Below are positions 17,908 through 27,016 of a stretch of 64,000 nt of DNA, piece by piece. Source of the DNA: Thermomicrobiales bacterium (GTDB lineage Bacteria; Chloroflexota; Chloroflexia; Thermomicrobiales; UBA6265). The position numbers and the translations under genes were made by a program. Position 1 is the stretch's first letter. The number at the start of each line of letters is the position of its first letter. The notes beneath the pieces are model-generated. The model ran no database searches. It was given only the letters and a program-made list of their open reading frames with translations, and was not told where the DNA came from. Location: NCBI GenBank assembly GCA_023957115.1, contig JAMLHN010000025.1, positions 1-64,000 of the forward strand, written 5' to 3'.

Positions 17908-17977
17908 CATTTTCTCCAGATGAGTGACTTCCCGCTATTCACCAGCCGTCGCGCAAGGGGAATAGCGGGAGAAAATG
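17908..17977. other. Structured leader candidate before MFS gene
   Basis: Outer arms CATTTTCT (17908-17915) and AGAAAATG (17970-17977) enclose an inner perfect 10-bp stem CCCGCTATTC (17931-17940) with GAATAGCGGG (17960-17969), loop 19 bases. It ends 43 bases before the GTG of the MFS gene. No known riboswitch class is recognised. Confidence 0.4.
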
Positions 17978-18019
17978 CGCACGTGCCGCTTTTCTCTCCG
18001 CCAGGAGAGTTCGATCACC

Positions 18020-19369
18020 GTGCCATACGATCCTTCGAGTATTGCGGATTCCGCAGCTTCAGACCATAACGACCGGGCGTCGCGCTCGCGTCTGTATCGC
18101 TCGATCGCCGGTCCGTTTGTTTTCAATCCCGATTTTCTGAAATGCTGGTTCGGTCAGGGTGTTTCGCATGCCGGCACCCAGATCAGTCTGATCGCGATCC
18201 CGATCATCGCCGCGGCCACCCTCGATGCGCCGCCATTGGCATTGGGAATTCTTGCCGCTTGTGGGCAGCTGCCAGCATTGCTCTTCGGATTGTTCGCGGG
18301 GGCATGGCTCGACGGGCGCCGTCGCCGGCCGGTGATGGTCGTCTCGGATCTCGCGCGCGCCGTCGTCATGCTCAGTGTTCCGGCGGCGGCGTTTTTCGAC
18401 CGATTGTCCGTACCGCTTCTGTGTGTGGTGCTCTTCACCCTCGGAACGCTGACGATCTTTTTCGATATCGCCAATCTGTCGTATCTCCCATCGTTGGTCG
18501 ATCGGTCCGATCTGGTCGCGGCCAATAGCCGGTTGGAAGCAACAGCCAGTGGGGCTCAGGTTGTTGGCCCGGCGATAGGTGGCACGTTGGTCGGATTGAT
18601 CACGGGACCGGGCGCGCTCCTGATCGATGTCGGAACGTTTCTCGTCTCGGCGGTGGCGTTGAAATCGATTCGGAAACCGGAGCCAGAACCGTCGATTTCC
18701 AAAACGCGTGAACCGGTTCGGGCCCGCGTGGGACAAGGGTTGCACTTCGTGCGGACAAGTCCAGTGCTTCGGGCGCTTGCCGGATGTTCTGCGGTCACGA
18801 ACTTCTTCGGCTACGCATTCATCGCGGTCTATGTTGCCTTCATGATCCGGGAGCTGGGGCTGAGTGACATCCAGATCGGATTGGTCTTTGCCACTGGTGG
18901 GGTGGGGGCGCTGATCGGTTCGATGCTGGCCGGACGTTGTGCCGAGCGGTTCGGCACCGGGCGAACGTTGATCGTAGCCCAGCTCGGCTTCGGATTGACC
19001 GGCTTGCTGGTGCCGCTGGCGGTCGTCATACCGGCGTTTGCGCTACCGTTGGTGGTCGGCGCCGAATTTCTGCAATGGCTGACGCTTCTGATCTATGCCA
19101 TCAACAGCGTGAGTCTGCGCCAGCGTTTGGCCAGCGACGAGATGCAGGGACGGCTTCATGCCACCTTTGCAGTGTTGACCCGTGGGTTTCAGCCATTAGG
19201 ATCGTTGCTTGGCGGGGTGGTTGCCAGCGTGATCGGTCTCTCGCTCACACTCGTCGTCAGCGAGATCGGAATGATGCTCGGTGTCCTCTTTCTCATCCTC
19301 TCGCCGCTCCGGCACAATGACGGCAGCGCGGAGCTGACCACAACCCCGATTCTGGAGGTGCGGACATGA
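18020..19369 (+). CDS. MFS transporter (enterobactin-exporter-like)
   Basis: A 449-residue protein. The start is GTG 18020, with AGGAGAG ten bases upstream; the frame is open further but without an SD. Twelve hydrophobic segments are visible, beginning at about residue 30 (FLKCWFGQGVSHAGTQISLIAIPI). The loop between helices 2 and 3 carries GAWLDGRRRRPVMVVSD, the MFS signature A variant. The middle of the protein (VVGPAIGGTLVGLITGPGALLIDVGTFLVSA) is typical of MFS_3/EntS-type exporters. It overlaps the M20 gene by ATGA, so it is the first gene of a three-gene operon and may move the substrate or product of the two hydrolases. Confidence 0.85.
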   Translation: MPYDPSSIADSAASDHNDRASRSRLYRSIAGPFVFNPDFLKCWFGQGVSHAGTQISLIAIPIIAAATLDAPPLALGILAACGQLPALLFGLFAGAWLDGRRRRPVMVVSDLARAVVMLSVPAAAFFDRLSVPLLCVVLFTLGTLTIFFDIANLSYLPSLVDRSDLVAANSRLEATASGAQVVGPAIGGTLVGLITGPGALLIDVGTFLVSAVALKSIRKPEPEPSISKTREPVRARVGQGLHFVRTSPVLRALAGCSAVTNFFGYAFIAVYVAFMIRELGLSDIQIGLVFATGGVGALIGSMLAGRCAERFGTGRTLIVAQLGFGLTGLLVPLAVVIPAFALPLVVGAEFLQWLTLLIYAINSVSLRQRLASDEMQGRLHATFAVLTRGFQPLGSLLGGVVASVIGLSLTLVVSEIGMMLGVLFLILSPLRHNDGSAELTTTPILEVRT

Positions 19370-20523
19370 CGGAACAGAGCTCGCAGGCAATGACGGAGCT
19401 CGCCGAGCTCGTTGCGACTCTGGTGCGGATCGATTCGGTCAATCCCGATCTCCAGCCGGGCGCCGGCGGAGAGGGGGCAATTGCCGAATTCGTTGCCAAT
19501 TGGTTCCGCAGCAATGGCATCGAAACCGAGATCCAGGAAGCCGCTCCTGGGCGGCCAAATGTCATCGGCATCGTCCGCGGGAATGGAGGCGGTCGATCGC
19601 TGATGCTCAACGCGCATATGGACACGGTTGGCCATGGGGGAATGTCCGATCCGCTGGCGGGCGCCATCGGCGAAAACAAGGTAACGGGTCGCGGCGCGTG
19701 GGACATGAAAGGCAGCCTGGCCGCCATCATGCTCGCCGCACGCGATCTTGCCAGCAAGCCGCCTCGTGGCGACGTCCTGGTGACCGCGGTCGTGGATGAG
19801 GAATACGCCAGTATCGGCACCGCGGCCATTGTCGAGCGATACACCGCCGATGGCGCGATCGTGACAGAGCCGACGCAGCTCGAGCTCAGTGTGGCGCACA
19901 AGGGCTTTCTCTGGTTCGACATAACAACGCATGGTGTGGCGGCGCATGGTTCCCGTCCCGACCTGGGTATCGATGCGATTGCCAAGATGGGCTCGGTCCT
20001 GGTCGGACTCGAGCAATTGGAACGTCAGCTCCTGGAACGGGATGGGCATCCACTCCTCGGTACGGGATCGATTCATGCCTCGTTGATCGGGGGAGGGACC
20101 GAGCTTTCCAGTTACCCGGCGTCGTGCACGCTTTCGATCGAACGACGACTGATTCCGGGAGAGACGCCGGAATTTGCTGAAGACGAGCTCTGTGCGATTC
20201 TGAATGCCGCCGCGGTGGCCGATCCCGATTTCGAAGCGGTCCTGGAGCGTGGGTTGTATCGCGCTCCGTTCGAGCAGCCATGGGATAGCACGATCGTCGA
20301 CGTAATGCGCACTGCGGCGCGTTCGGTGTTGGGGACCGAGCCAAAGATTGCCGGAGAAGCCGGGTGGATGGACTCGGCATTGCTCAGTGCGGCTGGGATC
20401 CCAACGGTGATCTTCGGACCCGATGGCGTTGGCGCGCACGCCGACGAAGAGTGGGTCGATCTGGTCTCGTTGCAGCAGTGCAGAGAGATCTATGTTGCAG
20501 CGGCACGCGCATTTTGCGAATAG
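19366..20523 (+). CDS. M20 family deacylase (ArgE/DapE-like)
   Basis: A 385-residue zinc amidohydrolase. The ATG at 19366 overlaps the MFS stop and has GGAGGT upstream. Metal and catalytic motifs are complete: HMDTVG (His84, Asp86), GRGAWDMKG (bridging Asp113), VVDEEYAS (catalytic Glu145 and ligand Glu146), EP after DGAIVTEP, and a C-terminal GAHADEEWV His. The dimerisation (lid) domain occupies about residues 180-295. Relatives release amino acids from N-acyl amino acids (N-acetylornithine, N-succinyl-DAP) or from dipeptides. The operon with an M81 protein and an exporter argues for catabolism of an unusual peptide or amide rather than arginine or lysine biosynthesis, which is inference. Confidence 0.9.
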   Translation: MTEQSSQAMTELAELVATLVRIDSVNPDLQPGAGGEGAIAEFVANWFRSNGIETEIQEAAPGRPNVIGIVRGNGGGRSLMLNAHMDTVGHGGMSDPLAGAIGENKVTGRGAWDMKGSLAAIMLAARDLASKPPRGDVLVTAVVDEEYASIGTAAIVERYTADGAIVTEPTQLELSVAHKGFLWFDITTHGVAAHGSRPDLGIDAIAKMGSVLVGLEQLERQLLERDGHPLLGTGSIHASLIGGGTELSSYPASCTLSIERRLIPGETPEFAEDELCAILNAAAVADPDFEAVLERGLYRAPFEQPWDSTIVDVMRTAARSVLGTEPKIAGEAGWMDSALLSAAGIPTVIFGPDGVGAHADEEWVDLVSLQQCREIYVAAARAFCE

Positions 20524-20534
20524 GAGACCTTCGA

Positions 20535-22004
20535 ATGCGATTCATTGCCGGCGGAATCATGCATGAGACGCATACCTTTTCGAGCGAGCCGACCCCGCTC
20601 GAGCGTTTTCGTATCTGGCGAGGCGACGAAGTTCTGACGTTCCGTGGGAAGAACCACTCGTTCGGCGGCGCGCTCGATGCGTGCGCCGCGCTGGGCATCG
20701 ACTACGTCCCCACCTTCTTTGCCGATACGCTCTCCACTGCCGCTCCGGACCGCGCCACATTCGACGCGATGACCGGTGAGCTCTGCGACCGGATCGAGAC
20801 CGCGCTGCCGGCCGATGGAATCGTTCTGAATCTGCATGGCGCGATGGTGGCCGAGGGGTTCCCCGATGCCGAAGCGGAGATCGTCCGCCGGGTCCGCACG
20901 ATCGTGGGAGCGCAGATGCCGATTGCGGTGACGCTCGATTTTCACGCAAATATCGGCCGGGAGATGGTGGAGCAGGCGACGATCGTCACGACGTACGATA
21001 CCTATCCCCATACCGATGCGGCCGAACGATCCGCGGAGGCCGTCGAGCTTCTGAGACGTACGGTTCTCGGCAAGATCGATCCGGTCTTGACGTTGGAGAA
21101 ACCTCCGCTCCTACTGGTTCCGCAGGCGATGCCGACTGGTGAAGGGCCGTTTCAGCAGGTCTTTGCCCACGCTCATTCGCTGGAGGACTCCGGAGCGGCA
21201 TTGAGCATTACGATCGCCGGTGGATTTTCCTACTCAGATGTCCCGATGGCCGGCGTGAGCGTCCTGGTCACCACCGATGGCGATCCTGTGCGAGGACAGG
21301 CGATTGCGACCGAGCTGGCAACCGAGCTCTGGGAGCTGAGAACGCAGATGACCTTTGCGAATCTGCCCGTCGATGAGGCCGTCCGGCAAGCGATCGCTTT
21401 CGAGGACGGTCCGGTGATGCTGGTCGATGTCGGGGACAACATCGGCGGTGGCACGACGGGAGACGGTACCTCTCTGCTCGATGAGCTCTTGCGCCAGCAA
21501 GCAACCGATGCGGTGATCGTAATTTCCGATCCGGACGCCGCAGCGCAGGCGGTTGCGGTAGGAGTCGGGGGCCGGTTCGACGGGTTGGTCGGTGGCAAGA
21601 TCGACATACTGCATGGCGACCCGGTACGTGTTCAGGGAACGGTTGCCGTCGTCTCCGATGGGAGATGGGTGCACGAAGGCCCCGAGAATGCGGGGGTGCC
21701 GGTCGAAAGTGGACCAACCGCCGTAGTGCGCGCTGGAGGCGTTTCGATCGTCCTGACATCGACCAAAATCGCGCCCGGCGACCAACAGCAGTTGAAATCG
21801 GTTGGACTCGATCCGGCGAAGCAGAAGATCATCGTCGTGAAAGCCGCTGTTCGCTGGCGTGGCGGGTATGAGCCGATAGCGCGCCATGTCCTCTACGTCG
21901 ACACGCCCGGTCTGGGCTCGACCGATCTCTCCCGCTTCGATTTTCGTAATCTCGGCCGCCCGCTCTACCCAATGGACCCCGGCGCCTCATTCGGCCACAG
22001 ATAA
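20535..22004 (+). CDS. M81 family metallopeptidase (MlrC-like)
   Basis: A 489-residue protein from ATG 20535, with AGGAGA nine bases upstream and only 11 bases after the M20 stop. The N terminus MRFIAGGIMHETHTFSSEPT is the MlrC signature (His-Glu-Thr). LNLHGAMVAEG, VTLDFHANIG and TYDTYPHTD supply the remaining His/Asp ligands, and VGDNIGGGTTGDGT marks the C-terminal MlrC domain. MlrC from Sphingomonas acts on linear microcystin fragments, but most homologues have unknown amide substrates. Operon context with an M20 deacylase suggests stepwise hydrolysis of one compound. Confidence 0.9.
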   Translation: MRFIAGGIMHETHTFSSEPTPLERFRIWRGDEVLTFRGKNHSFGGALDACAALGIDYVPTFFADTLSTAAPDRATFDAMTGELCDRIETALPADGIVLNLHGAMVAEGFPDAEAEIVRRVRTIVGAQMPIAVTLDFHANIGREMVEQATIVTTYDTYPHTDAAERSAEAVELLRRTVLGKIDPVLTLEKPPLLLVPQAMPTGEGPFQQVFAHAHSLEDSGAALSITIAGGFSYSDVPMAGVSVLVTTDGDPVRGQAIATELATELWELRTQMTFANLPVDEAVRQAIAFEDGPVMLVDVGDNIGGGTTGDGTSLLDELLRQQATDAVIVISDPDAAAQAVAVGVGGRFDGLVGGKIDILHGDPVRVQGTVAVVSDGRWVHEGPENAGVPVESGPTAVVRAGGVSIVLTSTKIAPGDQQQLKSVGLDPAKQKIIVVKAAVRWRGGYEPIARHVLYVDTPGLGSTDLSRFDFRNLGRPLYPMDPGASFGHR

Positions 22005-22042
22005 CCTCGCTCGAATCGACATGGTCGACTCCGGGCTCTGGC

Positions 22043-23128
22043 CTACGCGCGACGCCGGGAAAGCTGCCAGAGGAGAAGACCGAAGAAGAGCACCGCCCAG
22101 GCGATCAGAATGGCGAACGATTGCCACGGCGATGCGTAGATCTCGGTGTCTGCGAAGGCATTCGTGAGCAGTTTCATACCGGCGCCGGTCGGAATCAGTC
22201 CAGCGATCCGGTCGACCCAGCTCGGCAATCCGAGTCCGATCAACGACGCAGGAATCACCGCCGGGATCAACAGCAGACCGGACCAGGTATTCAACTGGGT
22301 CGCACTCTTGAACACGCTCCCGATGAGCAAGCCAAAGCCGAGCAGGCAGGCGGACAGCACCACCAGGGAAATTAGAAACAAACCACGATCGACCGGCTGG
22401 AGGCGGGTGATCCCCAGCAAGATCGCCGTCATGATGCCGACATATGTTACGCCCAGCAACGCCTTGGCCAGTACCACCTCTCCGTACGAGGAGATGAGCA
22501 CCAGCGCGTCGATCGTCTTCTTCTCGGTCTCCTCCGCCAGGACGATAGGTACCGCCAGCAAGGCAACCATCGAAACCATGAGGACCAGCGAAAGCACGAT
22601 CGACCAGGTGCGCATGCTCATCTTGTCGATGACGGTGAGATTGGCCGGATCGAGCGCGACCGAATCGACCGACACCTGCGCCGGGAGCTCCTGTCCGGCC
22701 ATCTGGCGCAGCAGGGGATCGAGGGTGGCAAGCACGTATTGACCGCCGATCGAGCTGTTTTGTGGCAAGAGCACGCGCAAATCCGGAGATTCGCCGGCGG
22801 CGACGTCTGCGTCGAACTCCTCCGGAATCACCAGTCCGATATCCGCATCGTCATCGGCAATCTGCTGTTGAACCGCCTCTGGGCTGTTGACCAGGTCGAT
22901 CGACAGATCGACCTGTCCGGAAACCATGCTCGCGATTTGCTCGACGAGCTGGCTGTTGCCCGGATTGCTGGCGACCAGAGTGGCAGACGGCATGTCCGAA
23001 TCATTGAAGGCAAAACTGTAGAAAATGCCGATCAGCAGCGGCGTGAGCAAGGTGACCAGAATGCGGGCATCGCGGACGGCATCCCACAGGTCTTTCCGGT
23101 AGATCGCGAAGACACGACGGAGATTCAT
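22043..23128 (-). CDS. ABC-2 type transporter permease (NatB-like)
   Basis: A 361-residue protein: an N-terminal helix (about 22-41), a large exterior domain (45-175), then five to six helices (about 180-355). This is the ABC2_membrane_3/NatB layout, with VLAEETEKKTIDALLVSP-like sequence reading EETEKKTIDALVLISSYGEVVLAKAL, the coupling segment of the family. The ATG (23126-23128) overlaps the ATPase stop by 4 bases. NatAB-type exporters export sodium or small molecules; the substrate here is not predictable. Confidence 0.87.
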   Translation of the reverse strand: MNLRRVFAIYRKDLWDAVRDARILVTLLTPLLIGIFYSFAFNDSDMPSATLVASNPGNSQLVEQIASMVSGQVDLSIDLVNSPEAVQQQIADDDADIGLVIPEEFDADVAAGESPDLRVLLPQNSSIGGQYVLATLDPLLRQMAGQELPAQVSVDSVALDPANLTVIDKMSMRTWSIVLSLVLMVSMVALLAVPIVLAEETEKKTIDALVLISSYGEVVLAKALLGVTYVGIMTAILLGITRLQPVDRGLFLISLVVLSACLLGFGLLIGSVFKSATQLNTWSGLLLIPAVIPASLIGLGLPSWVDRIAGLIPTGAGMKLLTNAFADTEIYASPWQSFAILIAWAVLFFGLLLWQLSRRRA

Positions 23129-23985
23129 GAAAGGGGCCGTCCAGCGAGATTGACGAAGACGTCTTCCAAGGTACCTTCCTGCGAATGGATCGTGAGAATC
23201 TGCCCCGCGGCCATCAATGCTTCGATCTTGCCGGCATCCTCAGGCGACGAAAGATCGACTGTCATCGTGGACCGGTCGGCAAGCAAGAGCTGCGCAGAGT
23301 GCGTTCCGTACCGAAGCTTCAGCTCGGTTGGCGTATCGAGCGCGACGATCTTGCCGCTGGCCAGAAACGCGACCCGGTCGCAGAGCTCGTCGGCTTCCTC
23401 CATGTAGTGGGTACAGAGCACCACCGTGGTGCCGTGTTCCGCCATCTCGCGCACGATCTGACGGAGCTCGCGGGCCGACGCCGGATCGAGACCGCGGGTC
23501 GGTTCGTCCAGAAAGAGAATCTGTGGATCGTTGATCAGCGCCCGAGCGATCAGCAAGCGTTGCTTCATGCCAGATGAGTAGGTCTTGACCTTCCGCTTGC
23601 GGGCCTCATCATCGAGGGCCACGCGATCGAGCAATGCATCGACTTTGGCGCTCGGCGCATTGTAGAGCTCGGCGAAGAACTTCAAGTTGTCATAACCACT
23701 CATGCGCTCGTAGAGGTTCTGATCCTCGAAGACGAGATTGATCAGGGGTTTGACCTCATCGAGCTGGGAAACGGCATCGAATCCACCGATGCGAACGGCG
23801 CCACTGGTGGGGACGGTCCGGCCGGTCATCATTCGGATCGTGGTGGTCTTGCCGGCGCCGTTATGGCCCAGCAGGCCGAAGATCTCTCCGCGGCCGACTG
23901 AAAAAGAGATATCGTCGACCGCGCGGACGGCGCCGTAGTGCTTGCTCAAATCGCGAACGTCGATCGCCGGCGTGCCGGATTCCAT
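23125..23985 (-). CDS. ABC transporter ATP-binding protein
   Basis: A 286-residue protein from ATG 23985 (a GTG at 24021 would add 12 residues and has no SD). Walker A is GHNGAGKTTT (about 40-49), Q-loop EDQNLYERM, signature YSSGMKQRL, Walker B ILFLDEPTRGLDP, H-loop CTHYMEEADELCD. The C-terminal extension (220-286) resembles the DrrA/NatA accessory domain. It is the ATPase of the adjacent permease. It is divergent from a LuxR-type regulator whose start is 107 bases away, so that regulator may control it. Confidence 0.92.
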   Translation of the reverse strand: MESGTPAIDVRDLSKHYGAVRAVDDISFSVGRGEIFGLLGHNGAGKTTTIRMMTGRTVPTSGAVRIGGFDAVSQLDEVKPLINLVFEDQNLYERMSGYDNLKFFAELYNAPSAKVDALLDRVALDDEARKRKVKTYSSGMKQRLLIARALINDPQILFLDEPTRGLDPASARELRQIVREMAEHGTTVVLCTHYMEEADELCDRVAFLASGKIVALDTPTELKLRYGTHSAQLLLADRSTMTVDLSSPEDAGKIEALMAAGQILTIHSQEGTLEDVFVNLAGRPLS

Positions 23986-24091
23986 CGTCACCCCGTTTTC
24001 TGTACCGGATGTTGCCTCCACGGTTTCGCTTCGGTTCTCTGCCCACTATCCTAACCGGAATTGGCGTCCGAACGACTCGATCGAGGGGAAG

Positions 24092-26398
24092 ATGGATCGT
24101 CGTCCCACCATTGTCGAACCCGTGGTATCCCTGCGTGTGCCCGTCTCCCGTACTCCCATCGTCGGGCGCCGGGAGGAGATCGAGCAAGTGTCGCGGCTAC
24201 TGGCGCGGGGCGAGCGTCTGATCACCCTGACCGGAACCGGTGGAGTAGGGAAGACGCGGCTGGCGCTCGCGGTGGCCGAGGAGCAGCGAAGCGCGTTCGA
24301 TGGCCGCATCGGGTGGGTCTCGCTGAGCGAGCTTGCCGATCCCGATCTGCTGCTCGACACCATCCTCCGGGCGCTCGAGATCGACGCCCACGGGCGTGAT
24401 CCAATCGATGCGCTCGGCGCCGTCCTTGGCAATCAGCCAGTCCTGCTCATCATCGACAATATGGAGCATCTGGCTGGCGCATCGATCCTCCTGTCGATCG
24501 TGCTCGACCGAATCCCAACGCTGTCACTGCTGGCGACCAGCCGGGTGCCACTCCGCCTGACCGCCGAACGGGATGTCCGAGTCGCTCCATTTTTGCCCGT
24601 AACAGGCGATTTGGGTTCCGAACAGTTGGCCATGCATCCGGCCATTCGGCTCTTCGTGGAGCGGGCGCGGGCAGTCGAGACGAGCTTCGATCCGGATCGA
24701 TCCGCGTTGGAGGTCGTTGCACGCATCGTTGCCCAGCTCGACTATCTCCCGCTTGCGATCGAGCTGGCCGCTGCGCGAATCCGGCACTTCTCCCTTGCCG
24801 AAATCGCCGATCTGCTGGCCAGCCGGCTCGATCTCCTGACCGGGGGACCGCGCGACGCTCCCGACCGGCATCGCACGATTCGCGGCGCCATCGGTTGGAG
24901 CTACGAGCTTCTCCAACTGGATGAGCAACGATTGTTTCGGACGCTCGCGGTCTTTCCTGGACCGTTCACGCTCGATACCGCAGTGCAGCTTGCGGAGCTC
25001 GACGGCATGTCTCGTTTGGAGACGATCGACCTGATCAGCGCATTGGTCGATCAGAATCTGCTCCTCCGTCTGAATGAGCCGAACGCGGGGCGGTACGGAA
25101 TGCTGGGCGCCATCCGGGAGTATGGTCAATCGCAGCTGACCGCAAGCGCCGATGAGGAACTGGTACGCAACCACTTCGCGGAGGTCGTCATTGCGCATGT
25201 GACGCCACCGCCGATCGCCACGAAAGACGATATCGAGTGGCTTGGCCGCGTCGAACGGTCGATGGACGATCTCCGTTCAGCATTTGCCTGGCTGGTCGCC
25301 AGTGGACAGGGTATTCGTTCGTTGCAGCTTGCCAGCGACCTCGGTGGCTGGTGGAATACGCGCGGCAATCCAGGCGAAGGGCGCCGGATGTACACAACGG
25401 CGCTGGCCATCGCGGCCGATGTTCCGGCGGAGCTTCGCTTCGAAGTGCTTCGGGACTATAGCTGGTTGCTGGCACTCACTGGCGAGACTGAGCAGGCGCT
25501 TGCGCTGCGTGCGGAGATCGTGCAGCTGGCGGAGTCCTTTGGAGATCCCCTCCGGACGATCAGGACCGAGCAATTGCTCGGCGCCCTGGCATTTGCCGAA
25601 GGAGACTTCGAGTCCGGGCGCGCGCATACCCAGCATGCCATCGAGCTTGCCGAAGATGCCCAGCTTGCCCAGCGGTTTGGCGGCCTGATCTTCAACATGG
25701 CGACACTGTCCGAAGTCGCGGGTGACTACGATCAGGCGCGGGGCTATCATCAGCGCGGCCTCGAGCTCATCGATCGCGATGCGAAGCGTGGGCTCTATTC
25801 CATGCACCAGATGGGGTTGGCGAGTCTTGCATTGCGCGAAGACGATTGGTTGGAAGCCGACCGTCTGGTGCGTGATGTGTGGGCAGATATTGCCGAGATC
25901 AGAGACTACCAGGTCATCGTCGGGTCGCTCCTGGTCAAGGCCGAGGTCTATCTCGAGTCGGGTGACCCAGTGCGCGCCGCGTGGCTGATTTCCGCGGCGG
26001 ACCAGGTGATGACGGTCTACGGGCGTGTGCTCACCGGCGCTGAGACCGCCGATATCGCACAACTCCGGGAGCGGCTTGCGCAGGCACTTTCCGGAGAGCA
26101 GCTCGAGCGAGAAACGACCTTCGGTCGTGCGATGACGCTCGACGCGCTCAGCGCGGAGATGGAACGCGCGGTACCGCCTCCCGCCGGTGACGCGGCAGCC
26201 GCATCATCCCCCTTGACGCAACGCGAAACCGAGGTCGCCCGACTGTTGATCGACGGCAAGACCAACCCCGAGATCGCCCACGAGCTCTTCATTTCCGAGC
26301 GGACCGTCCAATCGCACGTTGGCAACATCATGGCCAAGCTCGGCGTCAACTCCCGGGCCGCCGTCGCCGCGCGCGTCGTCCGTGACGGACTTCTTTGA
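24092..26398 (+). CDS. LuxR-family regulator with AAA/STAND ATPase
   Basis: A 768-residue protein from ATG 24092, with CGAGGGGA upstream; the frame is open earlier but without an SD. The NB-ARC-like ATPase has Walker A GTGGVGKTRLA (about 48-58) and Walker B PVLLIIDNMEHL near residue 120, then a winged-helix-like region. A TPR-like helical array follows from about residue 390 to 680 (ALRAEIVQLAESFGDPLRTI..., YDQARGYHQRGLELIDR). The C-terminal GerE/LuxR helix-turn-helix is at about 703-765 (LTQRETEVARLLIDGKTNPEIA...ERTVQSHVGNIMAKLGV). Known STAND regulators (MalT, AfsR-like) multimerise on binding an inducer and ATP. The ligand and targets are unknown; the divergent ABC exporter is the obvious candidate. 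Confidence 0.88.
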   Translation: MDRRPTIVEPVVSLRVPVSRTPIVGRREEIEQVSRLLARGERLITLTGTGGVGKTRLALAVAEEQRSAFDGRIGWVSLSELADPDLLLDTILRALEIDAHGRDPIDALGAVLGNQPVLLIIDNMEHLAGASILLSIVLDRIPTLSLLATSRVPLRLTAERDVRVAPFLPVTGDLGSEQLAMHPAIRLFVERARAVETSFDPDRSALEVVARIVAQLDYLPLAIELAAARIRHFSLAEIADLLASRLDLLTGGPRDAPDRHRTIRGAIGWSYELLQLDEQRLFRTLAVFPGPFTLDTAVQLAELDGMSRLETIDLISALVDQNLLLRLNEPNAGRYGMLGAIREYGQSQLTASADEELVRNHFAEVVIAHVTPPPIATKDDIEWLGRVERSMDDLRSAFAWLVASGQGIRSLQLASDLGGWWNTRGNPGEGRRMYTTALAIAADVPAELRFEVLRDYSWLLALTGETEQALALRAEIVQLAESFGDPLRTIRTEQLLGALAFAEGDFESGRAHTQHAIELAEDAQLAQRFGGLIFNMATLSEVAGDYDQARGYHQRGLELIDRDAKRGLYSMHQMGLASLALREDDWLEADRLVRDVWADIAEIRDYQVIVGSLLVKAEVYLESGDPVRAAWLISAADQVMTVYGRVLTGAETADIAQLRERLAQALSGEQLERETTFGRAMTLDALSAEMERAVPPPAGDAAAASSPLTQRETEVARLLIDGKTNPEIAHELFISERTVQSHVGNIMAKLGVNSRAAVAARVVRDGLL

Positions 26399-26603
26399 GG
26401 AGTTAGGAGTTGGGATTGAGGAGTTGGGGCGTGCTTGAAAAGGGGTCCGGAGTCCGGGGGCCGGAGAAGACCGATGCGGCCAACGCCGGGACCGGAGGGG
26501 CACAACGGTGCGGAAACATGGTTCGCAGGAGCTATGGTGTGGTCGAACGCCGATTGGGACGGCGATGCGTTCCGAACTCCTCAATCCCAACTCCTAACTC
26601 CCC
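26397..26603. repeat. GAGTTAGGAG-family hairpin, copy 3, 147-base loop
   Basis: Left arm 26397-26426 begins inside the TGA stop of the LuxR gene; right arm 26574-26603. The arms match over about 28 of 30 positions. The loop is unusually long and G-rich and has no convincing gene. It occupies most of the otherwise empty 346-base gap before the next small gene. Confidence 0.75.
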
Positions 26604-26744
26604 GATCTCCCCTCCGCCAAATGGCGGACATCCCGTCTGCTCCAGCCGTAGACCGAAATCCGCCACCCGCGCGATGTTCGGGAGAACTCATCCAATCGCA
26701 TCATGGATGCAGATCGAACGGTTCGATCGCAAGGAGAACGCACC

Positions 26745-26933
26745 ATGATGCAGGCGCCTCAACTTCTTTACGCACTTGCCCGTCAGCGCGACTGGATCGC
26801 TCCGCAACACCCTGCGATCGAGCACGAACCGGAGAAACCGGCTTCGGTACGGCGCCCTGCCAGCGTGGCCGCTCCCCGGTCTTCCTGGTTCTGGCAATTG
26901 CTGTTCGGTCGCCGGAGTACGACGGTCTCATAA
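26745..26933 (+). CDS. Small hypothetical protein, 62 residues
   Basis: ATG 26745 has AAGGAG eight bases upstream, one of the better SDs in the window (a second ATG follows directly). The peptide is basic, with a Pro/Ala-rich middle and a C-terminal WFWQLLFGRR segment that could bind a membrane surface. No family is recognised. It precedes the MFS gene by 83 bases on the same strand and may be co-transcribed. Confidence 0.55.
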   Translation: MMQAPQLLYALARQRDWIAPQHPAIEHEPEKPASVRRPASVAAPRSSWFWQLLFGRRSTTVS

Positions 26934-27016
26934 CGATCGTCGTACTCCGCACACGTTGCCGTAGACTCCTCGTCAAAGATTGAGCAGGGATCGTTACAGG
27001 CTCGACGGGGGCAGGC

